Assembly (NCBI RefSeq): GCF_040544555.1
Contig: NZ_JBEPKD010000003.1
Coordinates: 62,001 to 126,000, forward strand
Origin: Halalkalibacter oceani
GTDB taxonomy: Bacteria > Bacillota > Bacilli > Bacillales > Bacillaceae_D
DNA: 64,000 nucleotides
Direction of reading: 5' to 3'
Positions 26,715 through 35,569 of the stretch are shown piece after piece. Each line of letters begins with the position of its first letter. The stretch's first letter is position 1. Position numbers and translations under genes: made by a program. The notes beneath the pieces were generated by a model, which worked only from the letters and a program-made list of their open reading frames with translations, did not search any database and was not told the DNA's origin.

Positions 26715-27176
26715 CTATCTTCCAATTTCCAGTGCTTTAAGCAGCATGTTTTTTGAGGCGTTCAACGTGGTCACATTCGCTTCATAAGACCGTGTCGCAC
26801 TCATCAAATCGACCATTTCCCTGAGCGGATCAACATTTGGCAGTTGAACGTATCCTTCTTCGTTGGCATCGGGATGCTCCGGATCATACATTTCCTTAAA
26901 CGGCGTCTGGTCATCGACAATAGCAGAGACCTTTACCCCATTGCCGACTTCGGAATTTGTCGAACGCCCCATCGCCTGGTGCAAAAAAGCCGAGAATGGC
27001 TGTTTTTCATTCGGCTGCATGACGACCATCTTCCGCCGGTACGGCTCCCATTCCCCATCTACCATTCTCGCTCTCGTTGATTCAGCATTTGCCATATTGG
27101 CCGAAATGACATCCATACGCAGCCGCTGTGAGGTCAAAGCTGAGGCGCTCGTATTAAGGCCGTGAAATATACTCAT
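26715..27176 (-). CDS. flgC: Flagellar basal-body rod protein FlgC
   Basis: FlgC (153 aa) has the N-terminal rod motif STSASALTSQRLRMDVISANMANAES-type sequence (residues 9-34) and the C-terminal YVQLPNVDPLREMVDLMSAT and ANVTTLNASKNMLLKALEIG. It is a proximal rod subunit exported by the type III gate. GGAGGAAGTTAATC precedes the ATG, 2 nt after flgB. Confidence 0.96.
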   Translation of the reverse strand: MSIFHGLNTSASALTSQRLRMDVISANMANAESTRARMVDGEWEPYRRKMVVMQPNEKQPFSAFLHQAMGRSTNSEVGNGVKVSAIVDDQTPFKEMYDPEHPDANEEGYVQLPNVDPLREMVDLMSATRSYEANVTTLNASKNMLLKALEIGR

Positions 27177-27178
27177 GA

Positions 27179-27577
27179 TTAACTTCCTCCTCTGATGACA
27201 GTTTGCAAGCTTGAGAAGCGGCCATTCATTCTGTCGATTAGAGCATTGTAATAAATTTGGTTTTTCGCCAATTCCGCCATTTCCAGATCAATATCGACAT
27301 TATTCTGGTTATGGTTGTACATCGTATTTCGTGTTGTCTCAATGACAGGCCCCGTGCTTGTCGAAGAGAATTCAAGATGCTTTTCATTCGTTCGATAAGC
27401 CTTTAGTTTCGGTTCATTCATCGCCTGCTGCAATGTCTCCTTAAAAGAAACATCCTTCGCCTTGTAATAAGGTGTGTCGACGTTGGCGATGTTTTGCGAA
27501 ATTGCATTTTGTCTTAACTGAGCTCCATCAAGCCCGCGCTCAAGCACTCTGAACGTCGAGCCCCCAAAAAGATCCAT
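27179..27577 (-). CDS. flgB: Flagellar basal-body rod protein FlgB, first gene of fla/che operon
   Basis: FlgB (132 aa) starts the operon. It shows LRQNAISQNIANVDTPYYKA, the conserved NIANVDTPxYK rod motif, and a C-terminal NNVDIDLEMAELAKNQIYYN stretch. It is a proximal rod protein. AAAGGTGGAATAATAG precedes ATG 27577. Candidate sigma-A promoters lie about 65 and 190 nt upstream in the codY-flgB gap. Confidence 0.96.
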   Translation of the reverse strand: MDLFGGSTFRVLERGLDGAQLRQNAISQNIANVDTPYYKAKDVSFKETLQQAMNEPKLKAYRTNEKHLEFSSTSTGPVIETTRNTMYNHNQNNVDIDLEMAELAKNQIYYNALIDRMNGRFSSLQTVIRGGS

Positions 27578-27643
27578 CTATTATTCCACCTTTCGACAGT
27601 ATCTTATAGAATTATTCATATTTTCACATAAGCTCTCAATGAA

Positions 27644-27672
27644 ATTGTAAACAAAGTCACAGGAAAAGTCTA
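27644..27672 (-). promoter_or_regulatory. Candidate sigma-A promoter of the fla/che operon (proximal)
   Basis: TAGACT (27672-27667), a 17-nt spacer and TACAAT (27649-27644) match the sigma-A consensus at 4/6 and 5/6 bases. Start of RNA would be near 27637, 60 nt before flgB. Not proven; it competes with the -10-like TATAAT at 27776-27771. Confidence 0.45.
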
Positions 27673-27770
27673 ATACCGTTTGTAATAATAGGAAATTCGA
27701 TATAAAAGAACTAGAGAGAATTGTGGACTTTTGTCGCAAAACTATACAAAAACTATCAGCCATAATCTAC

Positions 27771-27776
27771 ATTATA
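27771..27776 (-). promoter_or_regulatory. Candidate -10 element of a distal fla/che promoter
   Basis: A perfect TATAAT (27776-27771, minus strand) lies about 195 nt before flgB, but no good -35 hexamer is found at 16-18 nt. Just upstream, TAAA (27807-27804) and GTCGGTAT (27790-27783) look like the sigma-D elements TAAA and GCCGATAT, but the spacer is 13 nt instead of the usual 15. A sigma-D input, as known for B. subtilis fla/che, is therefore possible but weak. Confidence 0.35.
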
Positions 27777-27822
27777 GTACAAATACCGACACAAACGCAC
27801 TATTTTAGCAAGAACTTATATG

Positions 27823-27837
27823 AATTTTTAGATAACG
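27823..27837. promoter_or_regulatory. Possible CodY box upstream of flgB
   Basis: AATTTTTAGATAACG matches the CodY consensus AATTTTCWGAAAATT at 11 of 15 positions. CodY is encoded directly upstream and represses fla/che in B. subtilis, so the site is plausible. With four mismatches in an AT-rich gap, chance occurrence cannot be excluded. Confidence 0.25.
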
Positions 27838-28048
27838 AACAAAATACAACAAAAAAACCACTGTTTTAACAGCGATGTAATATTTGTATCATATTTGTTA
27901 CGTTCAGGCTATACAATACAGAAAAAATCTGCCAAAAAATCCTATAAAATTGCGAAAATCATCCATTTCGCCTTCTTTGTTCTGTCTCCTTTCAGTCATT
28001 GCGCCTCATCCTGATGATAACAGTGACAACTCGTTTCAAACTGAATAC

Positions 28049-28096
28049 AAAAAAAGGCACGGTCAAAAGGTTGTTTTTTTACCTTTTGCTCGTGCC
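28049..28096 (-). terminator. Rho-independent terminator after codY
   Basis: The arms 28081-28096 and 28056-28071 pair at 14 of 16 positions around a 9-nt loop of A residues (in the RNA), followed by seven T (28055-28049). It ends the trmFO-xerC-hslVU-codY transcript. The inner part (CAAAAGG...CCTTTTG) is nearly the same as the palindrome at 36634-36679. The 150 nt between it and the codY stop carry a further 8-bp hairpin (28204-28211 with 28219-28226) and no gene; 28097-28244 is thus structured 3' UTR. Confidence 0.85.
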
Positions 28097-28244
28097 TCTA
28101 AGCAAGGAGCGGAACCGCCACGTTCTTAATAATGACGCTTCCTGTTTTGCTGTTCGGAAACTTTTCGACCGTTCCGAAAGCGCTCCGGGATGACAAGCCT
28201 TGCGCAAAAGCAAATTCCGCTTTTGCCGTATACTCTTCTTACTC

Positions 28245-29024
28245 TTATTTTGCTTTTAACTTTTCAAGCTCCAGGAGGAACTTATCATTTAATACTTTGA
28301 TATAGGTTCCTTTCATGCCAAGAGAGCGGGATTCAATCACACCGGCGCTTTCCAGCTTGCGGAGAGCGTTAACGATTACCGAGCGGGTGATGCCGACGCG
28401 ATCGGCAATTTTACTGGCAACAAGTAAGCCTTCCTTGCCATCCAGCTCGTGGAAAATATGCTCAACAGCCTCCAATTCGCTGTATGAAAGCGAGCTGATC
28501 GCCATTTGCACAACCGCCTTGCTTCTCGCTTCCTCTTCAATTTCCTGGGTTTTCTCATGCAAAATTTCAATCCCGACTACCGTTGCTCCATATTCAGCAA
28601 GGATTAAGTCATCATCGCTGAAAGACTCATGCAAGCGCGCCAGGATTAACGTACCAAGACGCTGGCCTCCGCCTTGAATCGGCACAATTGTCGTTAAGCC
28701 GCTTTGAAACAGGTCTTTATTTTCAACAGGAAACGCCGTGAATTCACTGTCGATATCCAAATTCGCAGAAGTCTCTTCAATTTTAAAGAGATTGTCTGTG
28801 TACTCTTCCGGAAAGCGTCTGTCTTCAAGCATCTTTTTCATACGCTCATTTTCAATTTCCTGCTTGATCGCATAGCCGAGCACTTTCCCGCGTCTGCTAA
28901 GCACAAAAATATTGCAGCTAATCGTATCGCGAAGCGTCTCCGCCATCGCCCGGAAGCTGACGTGCTGCCCTCCTGACTTTTGTAACATTTCGTTGATTTT
29001 CCTTGTCCTTGATAATAAATTCAT
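28245..29024 (-). CDS. codY: GTP/branched-chain amino acid sensing global repressor CodY
   Basis: CodY (259 aa) has an N-terminal GAF-like effector domain (about 1-155, with MRKMLEDRRFPEEYTD-like core and LTTIVPIQGGGQRLGTLILA) and a C-terminal winged helix (about 200-250, with ASKIADRVGITRSVIVNALR as recognition helix). It represses nutrient uptake, amino acid synthesis and, in B. subtilis, motility genes when GTP and branched-chain amino acids are plentiful. It lies at the end of xerC-hslV-hslU-codY, 24 nt after hslU, and just upstream of fla/che. Confidence 0.97.
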   Translation of the reverse strand: MNLLSRTRKINEMLQKSGGQHVSFRAMAETLRDTISCNIFVLSRRGKVLGYAIKQEIENERMKKMLEDRRFPEEYTDNLFKIEETSANLDIDSEFTAFPVENKDLFQSGLTTIVPIQGGGQRLGTLILARLHESFSDDDLILAEYGATVVGIEILHEKTQEIEEEARSKAVVQMAISSLSYSELEAVEHIFHELDGKEGLLVASKIADRVGITRSVIVNALRKLESAGVIESRSLGMKGTYIKVLNDKFLLELEKLKAK

Positions 29025-29048
29025 TTTTGTTCTCTCCTCCTATTTGTT

Positions 29049-30443
29049 TTACAAAATGTATTGACTTAAATCTCGATTCTTGGCAATAGATACTAGTTTT
29101 TCGTCGACGTATTCTGGCGTGATCACGATTTCTTCCAACGTAATATCAGGAGCTTCGAACGATAAATCCTCCAGCAGGCGTTCTAGCAGCGTATGCAACC
29201 GTCTCGCGCCGATATTTTCCGTCTCCTGGTTAACCTCTGTAGCAATAGTCGCAATCTTACGAACAGCTTCGTCAGAAAATTTGATTTTTATACCTTCTGT
29301 TTCAAGAAGCGCACAATATTGCTTGATGAGCGCATTATTTGGCTCGACCATAATCCGGACAAAATCATCAACTGTTAGATTCGCCAGCTCGACCCGGATT
29401 GGAAAGCGACCCTGAAGCTCCGGAATCAAATCAGATGGCTTGGCGATATGAAAGGCCCCCGCCCCGATAAAAAGAATATGATCCGTTTTCACCGGGCCGT
29501 ATTTAGTCACGATCGTCGAGCCTTCGACAATGGGAAGGATGTCGCGCTGAACGCCCTCGCGTGAAACATCAGCTGATTGCTGACCTTTGCCGACGACCTT
29601 ATCAATTTCATCAATGAAGATGATACCGAGCTGTTCGGCTTTGTCGACAGCCTCCTGCGTCACCTCATCCATGTCAATCAGCTTCTGTGCTTCTTCTTCC
29701 GTCAGCACTTTACGCGCGTCGGAGATCGGCAGCCGTCTTTTTTTGCGCTTCTTCGGCAGCATCCCGCCAAGCATTTCCTGCATGTTCATTCCCATCTGTT
29801 CCATGCCGGCTCCTTGAAACATATCCATAAAGCTTTGCGACTGCTCTTCCACCTCGATCGTCACCATCCGATCCTCCAGCTCCCCTAAGGCAAGCTGGTG
29901 AGCGAGCTGACGACGCTGCTGCTCTCTCGTGTTTTCCTGCGATGACTCCTGTTCAACAGGCTGCTCTGCTTCCTGCTGACCGAACAACATTTCAAAAGGA
30001 TTCTTATACGTTGACTGCTTTTTTTTCGAAGGGACGAGCAAATCAACGATTCGCTGATTCGCCTGCTCTTCTGCCTGGGAACGGACAGCAGCCATTTTTT
30101 CCGCCTTGACGATGCGGACGCTCGTTTCGACGAGGTCTCTTACCATCGACTCGACATCGCGCCCGACATAGCCCACTTCCGTGAATTTCGTGGCCTCCAC
30201 TTTGACAAATGGAGCGCCGACCAGCTTGGCGAGCCGCCGGGCGATTTCCGTTTTCCCAACTCCAGTTGGCCCAATCATTAAAATATTCTTCGGGGTGACT
30301 TCGTCTTTTATTTTGTCGTCAAGCAAGCTGCGGCGATAGCGATTCCGGAGGGCAATGGCAACCGACTTTTTCGCCTGCTCCTGTCCGACGATAAATTGAT
30401 TAAGACGTTCAACAATTTCGCGTGGGGTAAGGGCTGTTTTCAT
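29049..30443 (-). CDS. hslU: ATP-dependent protease ATPase subunit HslU (ClpY)
   Basis: HslU (464 aa) is the AAA+ unfoldase that feeds HslV. Walker A is GPTGVGKTEIARRLAKL near residue 58, the pore motif GYVGRDVES follows near 90, an I domain with Gln/Glu-rich insert covers about 115-235, Walker B is IIFIDEIDKV near 270 and the sensor-2 motif IGARRLHTLLERLLED near 415. The C-terminal ...AKNRDLSQYIL docks into HslV. ATG 30443 has GGAGAG 8 nt upstream; a GTG three codons earlier is less likely. The neighbour is hslV, 37 nt upstream. Confidence 0.97.
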   Translation of the reverse strand: MKTALTPREIVERLNQFIVGQEQAKKSVAIALRNRYRRSLLDDKIKDEVTPKNILMIGPTGVGKTEIARRLAKLVGAPFVKVEATKFTEVGYVGRDVESMVRDLVETSVRIVKAEKMAAVRSQAEEQANQRIVDLLVPSKKKQSTYKNPFEMLFGQQEAEQPVEQESSQENTREQQRRQLAHQLALGELEDRMVTIEVEEQSQSFMDMFQGAGMEQMGMNMQEMLGGMLPKKRKKRRLPISDARKVLTEEEAQKLIDMDEVTQEAVDKAEQLGIIFIDEIDKVVGKGQQSADVSREGVQRDILPIVEGSTIVTKYGPVKTDHILFIGAGAFHIAKPSDLIPELQGRFPIRVELANLTVDDFVRIMVEPNNALIKQYCALLETEGIKIKFSDEAVRKIATIATEVNQETENIGARRLHTLLERLLEDLSFEAPDITLEEIVITPEYVDEKLVSIAKNRDLSQYIL

Positions 30444-30480
30444 AACGATCACTCTCCATTGGGAATTAATTGCTTTCGGC

Positions 30481-31023
30481 TCAGCTTAGTTCTTCAACGA
30501 CGACGTTGTCATTTGTGTAGACGCAGATGTCACCTGCTGTCTCAAGCGCGGCAGTGGCAATTTCCTTGGCGGACATTGCCGGAGCATGCTTTTTTAGCGC
30601 GCGTCCAGCCGCCAATGCATAGTTCCCGCCAGAACCGATCGCCAGAATGCCGTCATCGGGCTCAATGACTTCACCCGTTCCTGAAACGAGCAGAAGATGA
30701 TCTTGATTCATCACAATCAGCATCGCTTCAAGTCGTCTTAGCACTTTGTCACTTCGCCATTCTTTTGCAACTTCCACAGCGGCCCGCTGCAAATTCCCGT
30801 TATACTCTTCTAACCTGGATTCGAATTTTTCAAACAACGTAAAAGCATCAGCGACTGAGCCAGCAAATCCCGCCAGCACCTTTCCCTGATAAATCGTCCG
30901 CACTTTTCTCGCTGTATGCTTCATCACAACAGCATTTCCAAACGTCACCTGACCGTCACCCGCCATCGCGCAGGAGCCGTTGTGCTGAATCGCAAAAATC
31001 GTCGTTGCATGGAATTGACTCAT
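30481..31023 (-). CDS. hslV: ATP-dependent protease subunit HslV (ClpQ/CodW)
   Basis: HslV (180 aa) is the proteasome-beta-like peptidase. The N-terminus is MSQFHATTIFAIQHNG: the Thr-Thr that is residue 1-2 in mature E. coli HslV lies at 7-8, behind a five-residue extension starting with Ser. This is the Bacillus ClpQ form, reported to be an N-terminal serine protease rather than a threonine protease. The rest (GQVTFGNAVVMKHTARKVR, GFAGSVADAFTLFEKFE, LAIGSGGNYALAAGRAL) is standard. GAAGGAGGAAGGAC precedes the ATG. Confidence 0.97.
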   Translation of the reverse strand: MSQFHATTIFAIQHNGSCAMAGDGQVTFGNAVVMKHTARKVRTIYQGKVLAGFAGSVADAFTLFEKFESRLEEYNGNLQRAAVEVAKEWRSDKVLRRLEAMLIVMNQDHLLLVSGTGEVIEPDDGILAIGSGGNYALAAGRALKKHAPAMSAKEIATAALETAGDICVYTNDNVVVEELS

Positions 31024-31047
31024 GTCCTTCCTCCTTCTTCTATTTAC

Positions 31048-31944
31048 TTAAGCCCGAGGATGATGCGCCTGATAGACATGCCGCAACCGTTCCTTCGTTA
31101 CATGCGTGTACATTTGCGTTGTGGACAGATGCTCATGACCAAGCAGCTCTTGCACAACCCGTAAATCAGCGCCATTATTAAGCAAATGAGTCGCGAAGGA
31201 ATGGCGGATGTCATGCGGGCGCAAATGCTTATGCTGAGCGGCCTGTTCCATCCGTTTTTTAACAATCGTCCGAATGCTGCGGTCCGTCAGCTGACCACCT
31301 TTGTAATTGAGAAAAAGCGCGTCGGGTGACGTCCTTTTTTCCAGCTTCTTCCGTCCACCCTCCATATAGCGCTCAATCGCTTCAAGAGCGAAAGAACCGA
31401 CAGGGAGATAGCGTTCTTTCCGTCCTTTCCCATGGACAAGCACCGTACCAATCGACAGGTCAAGATCCTGGACGGTGAGACCTGCACATTCACTCACGCG
31501 CATTCCAGTCGCATACAACAGTTCCAGCAAGGCACGGTCGCGTTGATCGAGCGGCTCATTACCCTGTAAGGAATAAAATAATTCCTGGATTTCTTCTTCA
31601 TAGAGGAAAGTCGGCAGCCGACCTTCGTTTTTGGGAAGGAATACAGTGGAAAAGACATTCTCCGACACACGCTTTTCACGCATGTGAAAATTATAGAGGC
31701 TTCTTAATGCAGAAATTTTCCGTGATACCGTTTTTCTTGCATAGTTCTTCTCATATAGCATCGTTAAATAAGCGCGAACATCAGCTCTTGTCACCGCGGG
31801 GAAGTCCAGCACACCCCTTGCTTTCATAAACTGATAAAAATCATCAATATCCCGCTTATAACTCCGAATCGTATGTAAGGAGCTGTTTTTTTCCATTTGC
31901 AAATAGACGACAAATTGCTCGAGCCAGGACTGCTTTCCCAACAC
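31048..31944 (-). CDS. xerC: Tyrosine recombinase XerC (CodV)
   Basis: XerC (298 aa) resolves chromosome dimers at dif. It has an N-terminal SAM-like core-binding domain (residues 1-90) and a catalytic domain with all expected residues: Arg149 (GMRVSE), Lys173, His244 and Arg247 (HDIRHSFATHLL), His270 (GHEHLSTTQMYTH) and nucleophile Tyr279. The start is GTG 31944, preceded by GAGGGGTG. Its place with hslVU and codY is the conserved codV operon and not a mobile element. Confidence 0.95.
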   Translation of the reverse strand: MLGKQSWLEQFVVYLQMEKNSSLHTIRSYKRDIDDFYQFMKARGVLDFPAVTRADVRAYLTMLYEKNYARKTVSRKISALRSLYNFHMREKRVSENVFSTVFLPKNEGRLPTFLYEEEIQELFYSLQGNEPLDQRDRALLELLYATGMRVSECAGLTVQDLDLSIGTVLVHGKGRKERYLPVGSFALEAIERYMEGGRKKLEKRTSPDALFLNYKGGQLTDRSIRTIVKKRMEQAAQHKHLRPHDIRHSFATHLLNNGADLRVVQELLGHEHLSTTQMYTHVTKERLRHVYQAHHPRA

Positions 31945-31967
31945 AAAACACCCCTCTCGCCTCTAGA

Positions 31968-31996
31968 GCTACTAAATTCTAACATGATTTAGTAGC
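31968..31996. other. Perfect 10-bp inverted repeat between trmFO and xerC
   Basis: GCTACTAAAT (31968-31977) and ATTTAGTAGC (31987-31996) form a perfect stem with a 9-nt loop in the 66-nt gap. No T-run follows on either strand, so it is a poor terminator. It may stabilise or process the trmFO-xerC mRNA, or be a protein-binding palindrome. Confidence 0.55.
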
Positions 31997-32010
31997 CCTG
32001 ACAACGATGT

Positions 32011-33318
32011 TTACATTTTTTTCACAAAATTCTGAATTGTGCCCAATGCGCGCTTAGCCAGTTGCTCGTATCGTTCCTGTTTATTCTTAATTTTTACCTC
32101 TAATGGCGGAAGTAAACCAAAATTCGCATTCATCGGCTGAAAATTTTTGGCGTTGGCCGTTGTAATATAGCCGGCCATACTGCCGATAACCGTTTCATCA
32201 GGAAATGTCAGTAAATCCTGCTGCTGGACATAGCGCGCAGCGTTGATCCCGGCAATTAATCCGGCCGCCGCCGATTCTACATAGCCTTCAACACCAGTGA
32301 TTTGCCCGGCGAAAAATAAATCGTCGCGCTTCCTGTATTGATAAGTCGGCTCAAGCAAATTAGGCGAATTAATAAACGTATTGCGGTGCATGACGCCGTA
32401 GCGGACGATTTCCGCATTTTCCAAACCGGGAATCAGGCGAATGACTTCCTTCTGCGGTCCCCATTTCAAATGTGTCTGAAAGCCGACAATGTTGTATAAC
32501 GTTCCAGATGAATTATCCTGTCTCAGCTGGACGACGGCGAACGGACGCTTTCCTGTTTCCGGATGTTCAAGTCCAACCGGTTTCATCGGCCCAAAAAGCA
32601 TCGTCTTCCGTCCGCGCTTCGCCATGACTTCAATCGGCATACAGCCTTCAAAAAAGATTTCTTTTTCAAATTCTTTTAACGGCACCGTTTCTGCTGAAAT
32701 GAGTGCTTCATAAAAGCGATCGAACTCTTCCTCGGTCATCGGGCAGTTTACATAAGCCGCTTCCCCTTTGTCGTAGCGCGATTTCAAATAGACTTTGTCC
32801 ATATCAATGGAATCTGTTTCAATAATGGGCGCTGCCGCATCATAAAAGTATAAATACTCCTCGCCCGTTAATGCTTTTAATTCAGCGGAAAGCCCAGGCG
32901 ACGTTAATGGACCTGTCGCGATAATCGTCGGCCCTTCCGGAATCGCGGTCACCTCTTCGGTAAATACCGTTACATTCGGATGGTGCTTCACCTGCTTGGT
33001 CACCGCTCCGGCAAACTCATGGCGATCAACAGCAAGCGCTCCTCCTGCCGGAACGGACGCGTCATCGGCGGAACGAATGATGACGGAATCAAGCTGCCGC
33101 ATTTCTTCCTTCAGCACGCCGACGGCATTTGTTAATGAATTGCCACGTAAAGAATTGCTGCAAACGAGTTCGGCAAATTTATCTGTATGATGGGCGGGCG
33201 TCTGCTTCACCGGGCGCATTTCATAAAGATGAACCTGAATGCCGCGTTTCGCCAGCTGCCAGGCCGCTTCACTGCCGGCCAGCCCCGCTCCTATTACGTT
33301 TACATGTTGTTGTGTCAC
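32011..33318 (-). CDS. trmFO: tRNA (m5U54) methyltransferase TrmFO, folate/FAD-dependent
   Basis: TrmFO (435 aa) makes ribothymidine at position 54 of tRNA using methylenetetrahydrofolate and FADH2. The FAD-binding motif VNVIGAGLAGSEAAWQLAKR is at the N-terminus. The family motifs ELVCSNSLRGNSLTNAVGVL and LFFAGQITGVEGYVESAAAG are intact. GTG 33318, with GGAGGG upstream, gives the family-like N-terminus TQQHVNVIGAG; an earlier TTG (33336) is less likely. It is downstream of topA and upstream of xerC. Confidence 0.96.
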   Translation of the reverse strand: MTQQHVNVIGAGLAGSEAAWQLAKRGIQVHLYEMRPVKQTPAHHTDKFAELVCSNSLRGNSLTNAVGVLKEEMRQLDSVIIRSADDASVPAGGALAVDRHEFAGAVTKQVKHHPNVTVFTEEVTAIPEGPTIIATGPLTSPGLSAELKALTGEEYLYFYDAAAPIIETDSIDMDKVYLKSRYDKGEAAYVNCPMTEEEFDRFYEALISAETVPLKEFEKEIFFEGCMPIEVMAKRGRKTMLFGPMKPVGLEHPETGKRPFAVVQLRQDNSSGTLYNIVGFQTHLKWGPQKEVIRLIPGLENAEIVRYGVMHRNTFINSPNLLEPTYQYRKRDDLFFAGQITGVEGYVESAAAGLIAGINAARYVQQQDLLTFPDETVIGSMAGYITTANAKNFQPMNANFGLLPPLEVKIKNKQERYEQLAKRALGTIQNFVKKM

Positions 33319-33359
33319 GTCGTCTAATCCCTCCAACTTGCTTTACAAACAGTAGAAAT

Positions 33360-33382
33360 GCCTTCACCGTAAAGGTGAAGGC
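33360..33382 (-). terminator. Hairpin after topA, weak terminator
   Basis: GCCTTCACC and GGTGAAGGC form a perfect 9-bp stem (33374-33382 with 33360-33368) around a 5-nt loop in the 175-nt topA-trmFO gap. The following bases (ATTTCTACTG) are only moderately T-rich, so it may be leaky. Confidence 0.6.
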
Positions 33383-33493
33383 TATTGTCTCTTATCCGAC
33401 TACCATCATAATACGAGCCGGTCTTTTTTTCAACTATTTTGCTTTTTATGTTTTTTCACGTCCGCGAGTCAGGCGATCACCGAATGCTAAACG

Positions 33494-35569
33494 CTAATTG
33501 GCTTCCTCTTTATAATCGCAAGCCGAGCATTCCACATGAACGCCGTTTTTCGTTTTCTTCTCCACCAGCATTTTGCCGCATTTCGGACACGGTCTGGCAA
33601 TCGGCTTATCCCATGAAATAAAGTCGCATTCCGGATAGCGGTCGCAGCCGTAAAAGACGCGGCGTTTTTTGCTTTTCCGCTCGACTACATTGCCTACTTT
33701 ACATGTCGGGCATTTGACGCCGATTTCTTTGACGATCGCCTTCGTGTTCCGGCACTCAGGGAAATTCGAGCAAGCCATGAACTTTCCGAAACGACCCATT
33801 TTATAGACCATTTCATGTCCACATTTCTCGCAATCCTCGCCGGCCGGCTCATCCTTGATTTCGACTTCCTTCATTTCTTCTTCGGCGTGCGACAGCCGCT
33901 TTTCAAATCCCTGGTAAAACTCATCAATAATTGAAATCCAGCGCTGCTTGCCTTCCTCGATGGAATCGAGATCATTTTCCATCTTCGCCGTAAATTCCAC
34001 ATCGAGAATCTCCGGGAAAAATTCAACGATCATCTCAAGCACGATTTCACCTAATTCGGTCGGGACGAACCGTCTGTCCTCCAAGGCGACATACCCTCTT
34101 TTTTGGATCGTGTCGAGCGTCGGCGCATAGGTGGATGGACGCCCGATTCCAAGCTCCTCCATCGTTTTGACAAGACGCGCCTCTGTATAACGCGGCGGCG
34201 GCTGGGTAAAATGCTGATTCGGTTCAATCTCAAGCTTTTTCACCGATTGCCCTTCCTGCAAATTCGGCAGCAAGCGGTCTTCTTCTTTCTTACCGTCATC
34301 ATTGCCTTCGATGTACACCTTCATGAAACCGGCAAATTTCACTTTCGAGCCTGTTGCCCGGAATTGAACATTGTTTTGTTCGATGTCGACCGTCATCGTA
34401 TCCATAATTGCCGGTGCCATTTCACTGGCAACCATCCGTTCCCAAATCAGCTTATACAGTCTGAACTGGTCTCGTGATAAATAGCTCTTTACCGCTTTCG
34501 GATCTTTCCAAACCGATGTTGGGCGGATCGCTTCATGCGCATCCTGGGCTTTTTTATCTTTTTTGACGACTCGCTTTTCTTTCCGGCTGTACTCCTCGCC
34601 GTATGTCGCCGTAATGTATTCCTTCGCCTCCGCCTGCGCCGTCTCGGAAATCCGGGTGGAATCGGTACGCATATACGTAATTAACCCGACTGTCCCTTCT
34701 TTCTTGCCAAGATCAATCCCTTCATATAATTGCTGGGCGATCATCATCGTTTTCTTGGCGCGGAAGTTTAATTTCCGTGCCGCTTCCTGTTGAAGCGACG
34801 ACGTCGTGAACGGGGTGACCGGATTTCGTTTCCGTTCCTTCTTCTTGACGGATGTCACTTGAAACTGATCGGATTGCAGCCGCGCTAATACGTTGTTGAC
34901 ATCCTCCTCAGAAGCAAGCTCCTGCTTCTGCCCGTCCACTCCGTAAAATCTTGCTTCAAACGGCTCATTTTCAAGTGAAAACTGCGCCTGAATGCTCCAG
35001 TATTCTTCCGGAACAAACGCTTTGATCTCTTTTTCACGCTCAATAATCATTTTAACGGCAACTGATTGCACACGCCCCGCGCTTAACCCTTTTTTCACTT
35101 TCTTCCATAGTAATGGACTTATATTGTAGCCGACAAGCCGGTCTAAAATCCGTCTTGCCTGCTGGGCATCGACGAGATCCATATTAATGGAGCGGGGATT
35201 TTTAAAGGCATCTTTTATTGCCTGCTTCGTAATTTCATTAAAAACAACCCTGCATTCCGAATTTTCGTCAATATTTAAACTGTGAGCCAAATGCCAGGCA
35301 ATGGCTTCACCCTCTCTATCAGGGTCAGCCGCTAAGTAAATTCGTTTTACTTTCTTGGCAGCTGATTTCAACTCTTTTAATACAGGGCCTTTTCCGCGAA
35401 TGGTAATATACCTTGGTTCAAAACCTTTCTCAACATCTACTCCCATTTGACTTTTCGGTAAGTCTCTAACATGTCCCATTGAAGCCTTTACAATATATTT
35501 TTTACCTAAATACTTTCCAATGGTCTTTGCTTTGGCGGGAGATTCCACGATTACTAAATAATCGGCCAT
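33494..35569 (-). CDS. topA: DNA topoisomerase I
   Basis: The type IA topoisomerase (691 aa) relaxes negative supercoils. The Toprim domain starts LVIVESPAKAKTIGKYLGKK and has the DPDREGEAIAWHLA motif. The active Tyr lies in GLITYMRTDSTRIS near residue 300. Three C-terminal four-Cys zinc motifs follow residue 560 (CEKCGHEMVYK...CSNFPEC, CPTCKVGN...CDRYPEC, CPKCGKM...CSACDY). ATG 35569 with GGGAG 8 nt upstream matches the family start; an open stretch further upstream has no site. Confidence 0.97.
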   Translation of the reverse strand: MADYLVIVESPAKAKTIGKYLGKKYIVKASMGHVRDLPKSQMGVDVEKGFEPRYITIRGKGPVLKELKSAAKKVKRIYLAADPDREGEAIAWHLAHSLNIDENSECRVVFNEITKQAIKDAFKNPRSINMDLVDAQQARRILDRLVGYNISPLLWKKVKKGLSAGRVQSVAVKMIIEREKEIKAFVPEEYWSIQAQFSLENEPFEARFYGVDGQKQELASEEDVNNVLARLQSDQFQVTSVKKKERKRNPVTPFTTSSLQQEAARKLNFRAKKTMMIAQQLYEGIDLGKKEGTVGLITYMRTDSTRISETAQAEAKEYITATYGEEYSRKEKRVVKKDKKAQDAHEAIRPTSVWKDPKAVKSYLSRDQFRLYKLIWERMVASEMAPAIMDTMTVDIEQNNVQFRATGSKVKFAGFMKVYIEGNDDGKKEEDRLLPNLQEGQSVKKLEIEPNQHFTQPPPRYTEARLVKTMEELGIGRPSTYAPTLDTIQKRGYVALEDRRFVPTELGEIVLEMIVEFFPEILDVEFTAKMENDLDSIEEGKQRWISIIDEFYQGFEKRLSHAEEEMKEVEIKDEPAGEDCEKCGHEMVYKMGRFGKFMACSNFPECRNTKAIVKEIGVKCPTCKVGNVVERKSKKRRVFYGCDRYPECDFISWDKPIARPCPKCGKMLVEKKTKNGVHVECSACDYKEEAN

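Noticed and set aside
27581..27763. 60-codon minus-strand frame directly behind the TATAAT at 27776
   Set aside because: It has no ribosome site, and its AT-rich composition and residue make-up look like leader sequence of flgB.
27783..27807. sigma-D promoter for fla/che as a firm call
   Set aside because: The elements TAAA and GTCGGTAT are only partly consensus and 13 nt apart rather than about 15; kept only as a possibility.
31048..31944. Integrase of a mobile element
   Set aside because: The gene is the conserved xerC/codV of the codV-clpQ-clpY-codY operon; no attachment repeats or phage genes are present.
31968..31996. dif site for XerC
   Set aside because: The perfect palindrome next to xerC does not resemble the 28-bp dif sequence and dif is normally at the terminus.
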